A stretch of 64,000 bases of DNA from Staphylococcus agnetis (GCF_002901865.1 NZ_PPQF01000080.1:1-64000); one strand, 5' to 3'; counted from the first letter of the stretch, positions 1 to 8,896 are shown. Notes: generated by a model from the letters alone, not told the origin. Translations and numbers: made by a program.

Positions 1-189
1 CTTTCTAATAGTGTTTTAAATAAATTATACAATATTCTGTCATTAACATATATACATTTTACAATTAAATAAATGGAGTTCATATGTTTAGTAAAAATTA
101 TTAAATTTTAGATATACGTATTCTAACTATATACAGAAAAATAAATCCTTTAGTGACGTGTTTGACATTATGTAAATATAATTAATATC

Positions 190-642
190 TCATACCATTG
201 CATCTCGGCCACCTTTTGAGTGGCCGGTAAAAGCTTCAATCTCATGCTTCTTTTTGATTTTATTAATGAACTTATTCGTTTCATTGAAATATGGGTCATT
301 TGCATCAACCAAGCTTAAACCAATGTTAAAATCTGCACCAACATCCTTTAGCATATCGCTTGGATTACCTGACCCTACATTCGTCCCGGCAAAGCCAATC
401 GTCACCTTATTAGTATTAGTGTCTTTAAATGCAACGCCACTCATCCCCGTTTTCTTATCAAGGAAAGAATCATAATATTGGAGGTTGGGTGGAAAATATA
501 GTTTTTTAGCATCATTATTCAACCGACGTTTAATATCCTTTTTAGAGACGTTATTAAGCATACTCGTCTCAACTTCATATGATTTATAAGAAATAGCACT
601 GTTCTTTTCCGTGTATATATTAATAGGTGTTATGTTATTCAT
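190..642 (-). pseudogene. Truncated lipase-like (alpha/beta-hydrolase) protein
   Basis: The 150-residue product ends a few residues after GHSKGG, which looks like the G-x-S-x-G nucleophile elbow of a lipase-like alpha/beta hydrolase. Such proteins continue well beyond the elbow, so the acid and histidine half is missing. Reading on towards base 1, all three frames stop quickly and bases 1-189 hold no recognisable continuation, so the gene looks like a decayed 3' end. It starts with ATG after a good AAGGAG and overlaps the last 8 bases of the lipoprotein gene, suggesting one transcript. A functional truncated protein is possible but unlikely. Confidence 0.6.
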
Positions 643-1384
643 AATTTAGACTCCTTTTAGCCCTATAAGCAACTGAAGAACTTAAGTATCCTTCAGCATC
701 GTCATCAAATGCATATTCTATAGTATTTGAATTAAAAGTATCACTTTTAAAATTACCGTCACCATAAATTTCAACTCTAGGCTTCTTGCCAATTTTCACA
801 CCAAAATGTTTTTGAATCTGTTTTAAATTATCATCACTTGGATTTAAATGATAACTTATTGAGTAATTAGGTGCTTGAGAATTATATGTTTCATTCCTAG
901 TTTTATTACGATTCAAATTTTTTAAGTTTCCGAACTGAACAAAAAATTTAAAGTTATTTACTTTTTTCTTGATATCTTCATTTACATTTTTATCTTTAAG
1001 TATTAATTCATTATCTTTCATAGTTATAAGATATTTCTTTTTGAAATTTTTACGTTTATCTTTACTCTCATTTTCTACATAATAATAACCATCACTTGAT
1101 TTGGTATTTCTATCAATAAATAAAATAACTCCTTCACTTCTTAATTTCCCTTCATCATTTTGTCTTTCTATCGCCGTAAATATTGACCAAACACCTTTAT
1201 CATCTTTACTAAAGTTACTATCTCTATATCCTTCTTTATCATAGAAGTCTTCTAAATTCTTTGTTGGATATACTGACAAAGGTTCTTTCAATCCTGATTC
1301 TATTTTCTCTCTTGTCGACATACTACAGCCGCTTGTCATTAATGTTAATATGCATAGACATATGCTGATATAAATTTTCCTCAC
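635..1384 (-). CDS. Tandem-type lipoprotein (DUF576/Lpl family)
   Basis: Membrane-anchored surface lipoprotein. Residues 1-20 form a signal peptide ending in the lipobox LMTSGC, so the mature protein starts at a diacylated cysteine. The body (SGLKEPLSVYPTKNLEDFYDKEGY, then a polar middle and a C-terminal FGVKIGKKPRVEIYGDG-like stretch, shown in part) matches the staphylococcal tandem lipoproteins found in clusters such as the nuSa-alpha island. The length of 249 residues is close to normal. The start is GTG with GAGGGGA about 8 bases upstream. Only one copy is visible, together with a truncated lipase-like gene. Its precise role is unknown; the family is linked to host interaction. Confidence 0.85.
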   Translation of the reverse strand: MRKIYISICLCILTLMTSGCSMSTREKIESGLKEPLSVYPTKNLEDFYDKEGYRDSNFSKDDKGVWSIFTAIERQNDEGKLRSEGVILFIDRNTKSSDGYYYVENESKDKRKNFKKKYLITMKDNELILKDKNVNEDIKKKVNNFKFFVQFGNLKNLNRNKTRNETYNSQAPNYSISYHLNPSDDNLKQIQKHFGVKIGKKPRVEIYGDGNFKSDTFNSNTIEYAFDDDAEGYLSSSVAYRAKRSLNYE

Positions 1385-1541
1385 TGATTAGAGTCCCCTC
1401 ACCATTTACACACAATGTTTTAAATTTATTATACAGTTTTCTATACTTTAAAATCTATCTTTTTTATGATATTTCGCACTTAATCATATCAACAGATTAA
1501 ACGCTTTCTTTATACATTATTATTCGTGTTAAATTTGATGT

Positions 1542-1570
1542 TTGACTTTTATTATTTGAACGTCTATGAC
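1542..1570 (+). promoter_or_regulatory. Probable sigma-A promoter of the aldolase gene
   Basis: TTGACT (1542-1547), a 17-base spacer and TATGAC (1565-1570) stand about 50 bases before the aldolase ATG. The -35 matches 5 of 6 and the -10 matches 4 of 6 consensus bases. Not tested. Confidence 0.5.
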
Positions 1571-1618
1571 ATTTTATGCATACTGTAGATGTACGATATT
1601 TTTAAAAGGAGTGAAATT

Positions 1619-2512
1619 ATGAATCAACAACAACTAGATAAAATAAAAAATGGTAAAGGTTTTATTGCGGCTTTAGACCAAAGTGGCGGTAGTACTCCTA
1701 AAGCGTTACGTGGTTATGGTGTGAATGAAGATCAATATCATAATGATGATGAAATGTTCAACCTTGTTCACGATATGCGTACACGTATTGTCACATCACC
1801 ATCTTTTACTTCTGATAAAATCATTGGTACGATTCTTTTCGAACAAACAATGGATCGTGAAGTCGAAGGCCAACATACAGGTGATTATTTAGCGAATAAA
1901 GGGATTGTCCCATTTTTAAAAATAGATAAAGGGCTTGCCGAAGAAAAAGACGGTGTTCAGCTCATGAAACCAATGCCTGAACTTGATGACTTATTAAATC
2001 GAGCTACAGAACATAAAATTTTTGGGACTAAAATGCGTTCAAATATTCTTGAGTTCAATAAAGAAGGTATTGACCAAGTTATCGCACAACAATTTGAGGT
2101 GGCAAAACAAATTATTGCTAAAGGTTTAGTACCAATTATTGAGCCAGAAGTAAATATTGACGCTGAAGATAAGGCTGGTATTGAGGCATATTTAACAGAA
2201 GTGATTCATGCTCATTTAGATCAATTAAAAGAAGATGAATTGGTGATGCTTAAATTAACGATTCCAACGCATAAAAATCAATTTGAAGCGTTAATTAATC
2301 ATCCAAATGTCGTGCGTGTCGTTGCTTTATCTGGAGGATATAGTCGCGAACATGCGAATGAAGTATTAAAAACAAATGACGGGCTCATCGCAAGCTTCTC
2401 CCGCGCATTAATCAATGATTTACGTGTCAGTCAATCTGATGAAGCGTTTGATAAAATTCTTAGTGAAACGATTGATTCTATTTACGACGCTTCTGTAAAC
2501 AAAGTTCAATAA
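1619..2512 (+). CDS. fda: Fructose-bisphosphate aldolase class I
   Basis: Cytoplasmic glycolytic/gluconeogenic enzyme cleaving fructose-1,6-bisphosphate to two triose phosphates through a Schiff base. The start [20 protein letters not shown] is typical of staphylococcal class I aldolase. The lysine in VMLKLTIP is the expected Schiff-base residue, and IIEPEVNI and [10 protein letters not shown] are also family motifs. I chose ATG 1619 (297 residues) because AAAGGAG lies just upstream; an earlier in-frame ATG adds ten non-homologous residues and lacks a ribosome site. It is a single gene with its own promoter and a strong terminator. Confidence 0.95.
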   Translation: MNQQQLDKIKNGKGFIAALDQSGGSTPKALRGYGVNEDQYHNDDEMFNLVHDMRTRIVTSPSFTSDKIIGTILFEQTMDREVEGQHTGDYLANKGIVPFLKIDKGLAEEKDGVQLMKPMPELDDLLNRATEHKIFGTKMRSNILEFNKEGIDQVIAQQFEVAKQIIAKGLVPIIEPEVNIDAEDKAGIEAYLTEVIHAHLDQLKEDELVMLKLTIPTHKNQFEALINHPNVVRVVALSGGYSREHANEVLKTNDGLIASFSRALINDLRVSQSDEAFDKILSETIDSIYDASVNKVQ

Positions 2513-2520
2513 TAGAAAAG

Positions 2521-2550
2521 GCCACATCCCATCGCGGATGTGGCACTTTT
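2521..2550. terminator. Terminator after fda, convergent with the zinc-binding gene
   Basis: GCCACATCC (2521-2529) pairs with GGATGTGGC (2536-2544) across a 6-base loop. ACTTTTTT follows on the plus strand. It lies between two convergent genes. Confidence 0.9.
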
Positions 2551-3609
2551 TTATTTATCCAATGCTTTTTCAATGTTTTTAATATTTTCTTTCATTAAAG
2601 ATTGATATGTCGCATCGTCACTTTGTGATTTTGAAACGGATTCCATATTATTGAATTTTAATGGCTCTGCATCTGTTTCTTGACGAATCGTATCTGTGAC
2701 TTTATTCGATACATTTTCTTCATATAAAATGTATTTTGTTTTAGAAGATTTGATTGCTTTCACAATGTCAGTGAGTGCTTTTTGTGATGGATCTTCAGCA
2801 TTCATATTTTGAACACCTTGTTGTTTGAACCCGTAATGGTTCGCAAGATAACCTAATGATTCATGAGACACATAGACTGTTTCACCTTGGTGATCTTTAG
2901 TTGCTTTTTGCATGTCTTTATCAATGTCATCAAGTTCTTTTAATAACTTATCTGCATTTTTCTTATATTCTGCTTTATGATCAGGGTCTTTTTTACTTAA
3001 TTCCTCACGGATAGCTTTTACCATTGTTTCATTCATTTTTGGATCTAACCAAATGTGTGGGTCATACATACCGTGATGGTGCCCTTCGTGATCATGACCT
3101 TCATGATCGTGCTCATCTTCTTTGTGCTCGCCATCATGATCATGGTCGTGTTCTTTATGGTCTGCATCATGGTCATGTGCTTTATCTCCATGCTCATGGT
3201 CATGATCTTCGCCCTCATGATGGTGCGCATCTTTTAATAAGTCTTGTTTACTTAAATGTTTCTCTAATGACAATTTCTTTTGATCATCTTTAATCGCACC
3301 TGCGACTTTTTTCGCAACAGGATCTAAATTATCCCCTGTATAAATAAATAAATCCGCTTTACTTGCATCTAAAATATCTTTTTGTGACGGTTCATAACTA
3401 TGTAAGTCTGTCCCTTTTGGATAAATGGATTCGACGTCAACATGATCGCCACCAATTTGTTTAACGAATGATTCTACTGGAAACACAGTTGTTTTCACTT
3501 GGAGTTTGTCATTTGAAGATGATTTTTTTCCAGAATCAGATTGTCCGCATGCGACAAGTAAAATACTCACGACTGCGATAGTTAAAAAAGCAAAAATACG
3601 TTTCTTCAT
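2551..3609 (-). CDS. adcA: Zinc-binding ABC transporter lipoprotein (AdcA/ZnuA-like, without ZinT domain)
   Basis: Extracellular zinc-capture lipoprotein of the cluster A-I family. It has a signal peptide with lipobox LVACG, then the family pattern TTVFPVESFVKQIGGDHVDV, LHSYEPS (metal His) and PHIWLDP (metal His). A very His/Asp/Glu-rich loop spans roughly residues 128-180 (HHHEGEDHDHEHGDKAHDHD and onward), typical of zinc rather than manganese binders. At 352 residues it lacks the C-terminal ZinT domain of the roughly 515-residue S. aureus AdcA. No permease or ATPase lies beside it. A near-perfect Zur box precedes it, so zinc repression is very likely. Confidence 0.88.
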   Translation of the reverse strand: MKKRIFAFLTIAVVSILLVACGQSDSGKKSSSNDKLQVKTTVFPVESFVKQIGGDHVDVESIYPKGTDLHSYEPSQKDILDASKADLFIYTGDNLDPVAKKVAGAIKDDQKKLSLEKHLSKQDLLKDAHHHEGEDHDHEHGDKAHDHDADHKEHDHDHDGEHKEDEHDHEGHDHEGHHHGMYDPHIWLDPKMNETMVKAIREELSKKDPDHKAEYKKNADKLLKELDDIDKDMQKATKDHQGETVYVSHESLGYLANHYGFKQQGVQNMNAEDPSQKALTDIVKAIKSSKTKYILYEENVSNKVTDTIRQETDAEPLKFNNMESVSKSQSDDATYQSLMKENIKNIEKALDK

Positions 3610-3632
3610 TTTCGCACAATCTCCTTCTACTC

Positions 3633-3653
3633 AAATAGTAATTATTACGATTT
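3633..3653 (-). promoter_or_regulatory. Zur operator upstream of the zinc-binding gene
   Basis: On the minus strand AAATCGTAAT-A-ATTACTATTT reads as a 10-1-10 palindrome with one mismatch. It agrees with the Bacillus/Staphylococcus Zur box (AAATCGTAAT-N-ATTACGATTT) at all but one base. It ends 24 bases before the start codon, a position suited to repression. Confidence 0.85.
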
Positions 3654-3805
3654 AAAATTATACCCTACCTCTGACAAGCTTGCAATACTTTTTATATTCA
3701 CTTTGCTTTTTAAACGCTACGTATCATAGTAAAATAACGATAGATTATGTACGTTCACTTTATTATAAGATAATAATAAGTTTAATTTTCAAACAAGGAG
3801 GCATC

Positions 3806-4825
3806 ATGATGAAACATCTTCAATCTTTGGGTAAAGTCGCCTTAGGCACGACGACAGCAATAACTGCATCGCTTTACACGTTAAATCAGCTTACACCCAT
3901 GCCAGGTGTAATATTATCTAAAATTTTATTTAATCAGCCTTCTAAAAAGGCTTATATTAAAGATACTGTGCGTCAAGATGCACGTTTCAAACAAATCGCA
4001 TCTCGCGTTACGTCTCTTTACGATGTGGTTTATGATTCAACTGAAAAAACGGGCCTTATGGATATTTATATGCCAAACGGAGATCAAGAAACGTACCCGA
4101 CACTATTTTGGGTGCATGGCGGTGGCTATATGAGTGGTGATAAGTCAGATGTCACACCGTACTTACAACTGCTTGCAAGTGAAGGATATACTGTCGTCAA
4201 CCTTAATTATGCCCTAGTTCCTGAAGCACACTATCCAGAGCCAATTTATAGTTTAGAAAAAGCCTATGTCGCTGTTCAAAAAAACGCCCAAGCGTATAAA
4301 GCGGACTTGTCACATGTTGCTTTTGGCGGTGACTCTGCGGGAGGTCAAATTATCGGTCAGTTTATCAATATTCAAGTTAACGATGCCTATCGTGATACAA
4401 CTGCATTTAAACAAACTGTCCCACCTGAAACGATCAAAACCGCCATCTTTTATTCCTCACTTTTAAATACACAACGCATGGATAAAACTGATGACATGAT
4501 GGCAAACAAACTTTTCAGTCGATTGGCATGGGCATATTTTGATGATAAACATTGGCGTGTAAGTCCTAAGACGATGGAAGCAAGTGTGACGCTTAACATG
4601 GATCACCATTTTCCACCGAGTTATATTACGGATGCGAAACATCGCTCTTTTGAGGATCAAGCACGTCAATTTGTCGCGACGTTAGAACACCACGATATCC
4701 CTGTCAAAGGCACATTTTACGATAGCCCACTATATCATGAATATCAATTTGATATGTCGCTCTATGAATCAAAAGTCAATTACGAGCGTTTAGTTTACTT
4801 TCTCAAACAGCATCTATCCAAATAA
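3806..4825 (+). CDS. Alpha/beta hydrolase, hormone-sensitive-lipase-type esterase
   Basis: Probable carboxylesterase acting on short acyl esters. WVHGGGYMSG supplies the HGGG oxyanion-hole motif and FGGDSAGGQ carries the nucleophile Ser. A C-terminal YHEYQF probably provides the His. Residues 5-35 are hydrophobic (GTTTAITASLYTLNQLTPMPG) and may anchor the protein in the membrane. I start at ATG 3806 (339 residues) because AAGGAGG ends 4 bases upstream; the second ATG at 3809 is also possible. The reading frame is open further upstream but has no ribosome site. It is monocistronic, and the substrate is unknown. Confidence 0.82.
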   Translation: MMKHLQSLGKVALGTTTAITASLYTLNQLTPMPGVILSKILFNQPSKKAYIKDTVRQDARFKQIASRVTSLYDVVYDSTEKTGLMDIYMPNGDQETYPTLFWVHGGGYMSGDKSDVTPYLQLLASEGYTVVNLNYALVPEAHYPEPIYSLEKAYVAVQKNAQAYKADLSHVAFGGDSAGGQIIGQFINIQVNDAYRDTTAFKQTVPPETIKTAIFYSSLLNTQRMDKTDDMMANKLFSRLAWAYFDDKHWRVSPKTMEASVTLNMDHHFPPSYITDAKHRSFEDQARQFVATLEHHDIPVKGTFYDSPLYHEYQFDMSLYESKVNYERLVYFLKQHLSK

Positions 4826-4830
4826 AATAA

Positions 4831-4863
4831 GGATTCGCATTGCGTCAAGACGCATGCGAATCC
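4831..4863. terminator. Long bidirectional hairpin terminator
   Basis: GGATTCGCAT...ATGCGAATCC forms the outer 10-bp stem and GCGTC-AA-GACGC sits inside it. TTTT follows on the plus strand. The stop codon of the opposing MFS gene (4845) lies inside the hairpin. Confidence 0.85.
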
Positions 4864-6041
4864 TTTTGTCGTTCTCGTATTAGAATAATCACAGCAGCAA
4901 CTAATCCGACGGCCATCATAGCTGCTAAATATAGAAATTGCATCGACCACGCTGGTGTACGTTGCGCTAAACCTAATGTTAAAGGGGCAACTGCTGTACC
5001 AAAAAAGATGACAAATGTATTTAGCGTGATATAAAAACCTTTATGATGTTTCACGGATAATACGACTTTAGAAATAAGTGTCGGTAACGCAAAGCCAATG
5101 CCTCCGCCAAAAATCACACTTAATATAATATAACCTATAATACTTGTATTCAGTGCCATAAGTATGATTGAAAGTACTGTCACCGTTAATGCCCCGACAA
5201 GTACTTTTGTGACCGAATAGTGATTGGATAAACGGCCTGCCATCAAGGAAATGATAATCCCACCAACACCAAAAAACTTACTCACCGCTGCAAGGGTTTG
5301 AATATGTTGGCCATGTTGAACGAGGACACTCTCTCCTAAAACCACATATACGTTAATAAAGGTCATTAAAAACACAAAGCCAATTAAATAGCAAAGCATC
5401 AATATTGGATTTTGAAATATGGACGCAATATCTCGTCCAAAATCTTTGAAATGAATTGCTGTTTCCTGTAATGGGGCTTTAGGTAATAACCAAAGATTTA
5501 CAACAGCTAGTACAGCATAGCAATTCCCTAATATAAGGAAGACCATACGCCAATCATATGCGTTCGCAATCATTTCACTAATCACTTGTCCGAAAATGCC
5601 CGCAAACAAAAAGCCCATTGTCATAAAACTTGTCGCTGTCACGCGTTTATTTTCAGGAAATAAGTCTGAAATGTAAGCAATGATGATCGGCGCATAGGCG
5701 GCCGCGGCTAAACCTTGAGCGCCTCTGAATACCACAAGCATCATAAAGGACGTAGAAAAAACGGATAGCAACGTAAAAATAGTATGTGCAATTAAACCAT
5801 ATAACATGATTTGTTTGCGCCCAAATTTATCCGAAAGTATCCCATATATTAAACATCCTAGCGCAAATGTGAACGAAAATGCCATGCTGGCCAATGGTGT
5901 ATTTGTGACTGGTACGGAAAAGTCTTGCGCAATTGATGCACCTATCGTTATCGTGCTGTATAAACTAAACATGACTAAGAGCCCTGTAATAAATAACACA
6001 AAGGTTATCCCATGATAATGGACCCGTTCCATAAATGTCAC
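4845..6041 (-). CDS. Major facilitator superfamily transporter
   Basis: Inner-membrane secondary transporter of 398 residues with about 12 predicted membrane segments. The loop 2-3 signature GILSDKFGRKQIMLYG is MFS motif A. The first half contains GAQGLAAAAYAPIIIAYISD, typical of the Bcr/CflA/YnfM-like multidrug or metabolite exporters. The substrate cannot be read from sequence. It is monocistronic, with a long (about 180-base) upstream region holding a perfect 7-bp palindrome at 6116-6130. Confidence 0.85.
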   Translation of the reverse strand: MTFMERVHYHGITFVLFITGLLVMFSLYSTITIGASIAQDFSVPVTNTPLASMAFSFTFALGCLIYGILSDKFGRKQIMLYGLIAHTIFTLLSVFSTSFMMLVVFRGAQGLAAAAYAPIIIAYISDLFPENKRVTATSFMTMGFLFAGIFGQVISEMIANAYDWRMVFLILGNCYAVLAVVNLWLLPKAPLQETAIHFKDFGRDIASIFQNPILMLCYLIGFVFLMTFINVYVVLGESVLVQHGQHIQTLAAVSKFFGVGGIIISLMAGRLSNHYSVTKVLVGALTVTVLSIILMALNTSIIGYIILSVIFGGGIGFALPTLISKVVLSVKHHKGFYITLNTFVIFFGTAVAPLTLGLAQRTPAWSMQFLYLAAMMAVGLVAAVIILIRERQKDSHAS

Positions 6042-6115
6042 CCCTCAAAAATATAGTGTTAAGATTAAACAAAATATTATAGAATAAGATACTTTATTTT
6101 CCCATATTACCTCAG

Positions 6116-6130
6116 TCGAATGCCATTCGA
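6116..6130. promoter_or_regulatory. Short perfect palindrome upstream of the MFS gene
   Basis: TCGAATG-C-CATTCGA is a perfect 7-1-7 inverted repeat 75 bases before the MFS start codon. It could be a regulator site; no regulator gene is adjacent, so this is speculative. Confidence 0.3.
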
Positions 6131-6160
6131 AAACCTTTTTTGATTTACCGCAATATAAAA

Positions 6161-6191
6161 AGCAACATCATAAATAATTCATGACGTTGCT
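6161..6191 (-). terminator. Terminator of the DJ-1/PfpI gene
   Basis: AGCAACATCAT (6161-6171) and ATGACGTTGCT (6181-6191) form an 11-bp stem. The single non-Watson-Crick position is a G-U only when read on the minus strand, and TTTTTAT follows there. Confidence 0.8.
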
Positions 6192-6226
6192 TTCAAAACC
6201 CTTAATTCATACAAGGAGGCAAACCA

Positions 6227-6919
6227 TTATTTGGACGCTAATGCATCTTTAACCGCTTCAGCTACTTTCTTCGCCGACGCTGGATTTTGACCTGTAATCA
6301 GGTTGCCATCTACTTGGATAAAACCTTTCATAGGCACTTTAGATTTCGTATATTGCGCACCTTTAAGTTTCAATTCTGATTCGAGTTCAAAAGGTACTAT
6401 TTTTTTGCGGTTCGCTAATACTTCTTCAGCGTTTGAAAATCCTGTTAATTTTTTCCCGTCGATAAGGAAATAATGATTCGGTCTCTTCACTTCGAGTAAG
6501 GCCGCTGCCCCGTGACATACAGATGCCACGATACCTCCCTTATCATAAATCGTGTTAATCGCTTGTTGTACATGCGCATTTCCTGGGAAATCATACATCA
6601 CACCATGTCCGCCCGTAAAATAAATGACGTCATATGCGGATGGATCTGCAGTATCAATACTTGGCGTTAACTTTAATTGATCCATAAACAATTCATTTTC
6701 ATAATAACTTTTTGTCAGCTTGTCTAATATACCTGGTGTTAAACTAACAGGATCTAAAGGTGTTTCGCCACCTTTAATGTTGTATAAATCGATTTGATAA
6801 TCTTCATTACCATGAAAGACATCATAGAAATGGACTAATTCACTTAACCATAAGCCAGTGGGTTTATCTGTGCCGTCAAATTGTGTATGGCTCGTATTGA
6901 CAATCATAATTTTTTTCAT
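6227..6919 (-). CDS. DJ-1/PfpI family protein, Hsp31-like (glyoxalase III/deglycase type)
   Basis: Class I glutamine amidotransferase-like fold of the DJ-1/ThiJ/PfpI superfamily, 230 residues. Visible active-site elements are Glu27 in GLWLSELVHFYD, GGHGVMYDFP and Cys135 in the nucleophile elbow ASVCHGAAALL. This pattern matches Hsp31-like proteins that detoxify methylglyoxal or act as stress chaperones, although the exact activity needs assay. The C-terminal TGQNPASAKKVAEAV segment is also typical. It is monocistronic, with a terminator 35 bases after the stop. Confidence 0.85.
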   Translation of the reverse strand: MKKIMIVNTSHTQFDGTDKPTGLWLSELVHFYDVFHGNEDYQIDLYNIKGGETPLDPVSLTPGILDKLTKSYYENELFMDQLKLTPSIDTADPSAYDVIYFTGGHGVMYDFPGNAHVQQAINTIYDKGGIVASVCHGAAALLEVKRPNHYFLIDGKKLTGFSNAEEVLANRKKIVPFELESELKLKGAQYTKSKVPMKGFIQVDGNLITGQNPASAKKVAEAVKDALASK

Positions 6920-7010
6920 GTCGCATTCACCACTTTTTCAAAGATTTGTGTTCATTATAATGAAGTTTTGGGTTGATGACGAATGATTTGTTTATACTTT
7001 GTCTGTACCC

Positions 7011-7045
7011 TTATTAAAATTGGGTGCACACCCCACTTTTAATAA
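7011..7045 (-). terminator. Hairpin ending the metY operon
   Basis: TTATTAAAA (7011-7019) pairs with TTTTAATAA (7037-7045), with an inner GGGTG/CACCC stem. The stop codon of the small downstream gene is inside the 3' arm. The U tract is provided by the stem itself, so termination strength is uncertain. Confidence 0.65.
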
Positions 7046-7203
7046 GTTTCCTCTGTTTTTAATTTTGTTTGAATCGCTGCTTCATATTCTTTTATTTTTG
7101 TTTCTTTCATCATATGCGCTGCTTTATTGATAGGCACATAGGCAAGCCATTCTTCTTTTTTGGCTTTCAACGTTTCTAAATTTTGATTTTGTATCGATGT
7201 CAC
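7039..7203 (-). CDS. Small uncharacterised protein downstream of metY
   Basis: A 54-residue, charged, probably alpha-helical protein (LETLKAKKEEWLAYVPINKA, then KETKIKEYEAAIQTKLK). I choose GTG at 7203 because GGGGGATC sits 5-8 bases upstream. An in-frame start at 7233 would overlap metY by 17 bases and lacks a ribosome site. It begins 13 bases after the metY stop and precedes the shared hairpin, so it is almost certainly co-transcribed under SAM-riboswitch control. I do not recognise the family and see no catalytic motif. Confidence 0.6.
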   Translation of the reverse strand: MTSIQNQNLETLKAKKEEWLAYVPINKAAHMMKETKIKEYEAAIQTKLKTEETY

Positions 7204-7216
7204 ATAGATCCCCCAT

Positions 7217-8497
7217 TTATTTAATCGCAGCAAAACCTTTTGCCAAATCGTTTAAAATATCATCAATATGTTCAAGGCCAATAGATAAACGAATCGTCTC
7301 TGGCGCAATCCCTGCCGCTGCTTGTTCTTCAACGGTTAATTGTTGATGGGTCGTGGAAGCTGGATGGATGACTAATGATTTGGCATCTCCTACATTGGCA
7401 AGTAATGAAAATAACTCTAACGCTTCTATAAATTGTTTTCCTGCCTCATATCCACCTTTGACACCAAATGTAAATACAGCTCCAGCACCTTGAGGCAAAT
7501 ACTTTGTTTTAAGGTCGTAATATGGACTCGTTTCAAGTCCCGCATATTTTACCCACGCAACTTTAGCATGTTTCGATAAATAATGTGCTACTTTTTCCGC
7601 ATTTTCAACATGACGTTCCATACGTAATGACAATGTTTCTAACCCTTGTGTTAATTGAAATGCGTTAAATGGTGACAATGCAGCACCTGTATCACGTAAT
7701 AATGTCGTGCGAATTTTAAAGGCCAGTGCAGCGTCACCAAACTTTTCGCTAAAGATGATGCCATGATACGATGGATCAGGTTCACTCAATCCAGGAAACT
7801 TACCATTATTCCAGTCGAAGTTCCCACCATCTACAATGACGCCACCCATTGATGTCCCATGGCCTCCGATAAATTTGGTCGCAGAATGAACAACGATATT
7901 TGCGCCGTATTCAATCGGTCTAAAAAGATACGGTGATGCAAATGTATTATCCACGATTAGAGGAATACCATGCGCTTTAGTGATTGCACTTAGTTTTTCA
8001 AAATCTTCTATGTTGCCTTCGGGGTTACCAATGGTTTCAACAAATAGTGCTTTTGTATTCGCTTTTATGGCCGCAGTTACATTTTGTGGGTCTTTCGTAT
8101 CGACAAGTGTTACCTCTATCCCAAATTTAGGTAACGTATGCGTCAATAATGTGTGCGTGCCTCCGTATAACGTTTCACATGCGATAATATGGTCACCTGC
8201 ATGAGCGACAGATTGAATCGCATACGTGATTGCTGCCATTCCCGAAGCAACCGCCACACTAGCAATCCCACCTTCAAGCTCAGCCACTCGTGTTTCAAGT
8301 ACAGCAGTCGTTGGATTCATGAGCCGGGTATAAATATTCCCCAACTCTTCCAATCCAAATAAATTGGCCGCGTGATCCGTGTCATTAAAATTAAATGAGG
8401 TCGTTTGATAAATCGGCACTGCGCGTGCATTCGTTGCTGCATCCACTTCTTGTCCTGCGTGCAATTGTCGCGTCTCAAATCGGTAATCGTGTGTCAT
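7217..8497 (-). CDS. metY: O-acetylhomoserine sulfhydrylase (aminocarboxypropyltransferase)
   Basis: PLP enzyme of the Cys/Met metabolism family. It makes homocysteine from O-acetylhomoserine and sulfide in one step. The N-terminal FETRQLHAGQE, the PLP-binding SGMAAITYA, and the Schiff-base lysine in HSATKFIGGHGTSMGG identify the family. The length of 426 residues and the SEPDPSYHG insert fit MetY rather than the shorter MetB/MetC. S. aureus uses metI/metC, so this gene gives a direct sulfhydrylation route. It is preceded by an S-box and followed by a small gene. The substrate could be O-succinylhomoserine, but the length and insert favour the acetyl form. Confidence 0.9.
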   Translation of the reverse strand: MTHDYRFETRQLHAGQEVDAATNARAVPIYQTTSFNFNDTDHAANLFGLEELGNIYTRLMNPTTAVLETRVAELEGGIASVAVASGMAAITYAIQSVAHAGDHIIACETLYGGTHTLLTHTLPKFGIEVTLVDTKDPQNVTAAIKANTKALFVETIGNPEGNIEDFEKLSAITKAHGIPLIVDNTFASPYLFRPIEYGANIVVHSATKFIGGHGTSMGGVIVDGGNFDWNNGKFPGLSEPDPSYHGIIFSEKFGDAALAFKIRTTLLRDTGAALSPFNAFQLTQGLETLSLRMERHVENAEKVAHYLSKHAKVAWVKYAGLETSPYYDLKTKYLPQGAGAVFTFGVKGGYEAGKQFIEALELFSLLANVGDAKSLVIHPASTTHQQLTVEEQAAAGIAPETIRLSIGLEHIDDILNDLAKGFAAIK

Positions 8498-8518
8498 CTT
8501 TATTCCCCCTAAAAATTA

Positions 8519-8655
8519 AAAAAGCCTACCTTGAAAGATAGACGTGACGTAATCAGACTCATCTCTCAGGTTTCACACCTGCAGGAATTAGCACCTAACT
8601 TAAAAGGTTGCCTGGCTTCGTAGGGCCTGTCCCTCCACCATTCTGGATAAGTGTT
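8519..8655 (-). ncRNA. SAM-I (S-box) riboswitch with terminator, metY leader
   Basis: Read on the minus strand, the aptamer contains TTATCCAGAATGGTGGAGGGA, GCCAGGCAACC, AGGTGCTAATTCCTGCAGG and GAGAGATGAG in order (segments listed separately). These are the conserved S-box blocks. A 6-bp stem (CTATCT/AGGTAG) followed by GCTTTTTT at 8519-8543 is the regulatory terminator, about 20 bases before the metY ATG. When SAM is high, transcription should stop before metY. Confidence 0.95.
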
Positions 8656-8815
8656 ATGAAATTAAAACTAGTGTATTATAATCATTTATTGAAGTCAACA
8701 AAAAATTCAGATAACTCTGATAAAAACTGTGCATTTGCATCATTCGTTTATTGCAAAGTGTCGGTTTGACGCCTATTACAAAAAAAGAAATTTGTAAACT
8801 TTATGAACAGCTTTG

Positions 8816-8829
8816 TGAAAGCGTTTACA
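8816..8829 (+). promoter_or_regulatory. CcpA cre site upstream of psuK
   Basis: TGAAAGCGTTTACA matches the cre consensus TGWNANCGNTNWCA at every position. It lies about 70 bases upstream of the kinase gene, so carbon catabolite control of pseudouridine use is likely. Confidence 0.8.
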
Positions 8830-8849
8830 TTTCTGTGCCTATTTGCTAA

Positions 8850-8885
8850 TATAAACAAAAGTTTAATTTTCAAACTTTTGTTTAT
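8850..8885 (+). promoter_or_regulatory. Large palindromic operator over the psuK -10 region
   Basis: ATAAACAAAAGTTT (8851-8864) and AAACTTTTGTTTAT (8872-8885) are perfect 14-base inverted arms with a 7-base spacer. A TATAAA hexamer (8850-8855) overlaps the left arm and AGGAGG follows the right arm. The natural candidate to bind it is the HTH domain of the adjacent kinase (inference). Confidence 0.7.
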
Positions 8886-8896
8886 TAGGAGGTGCC

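Noticed and set aside
3024-3293. Several open frames on both strands over the His-rich part of the zinc-binding gene
   Set aside because: They are by-products of the repetitive CAT/GAT codons; no ribosome sites or protein features.
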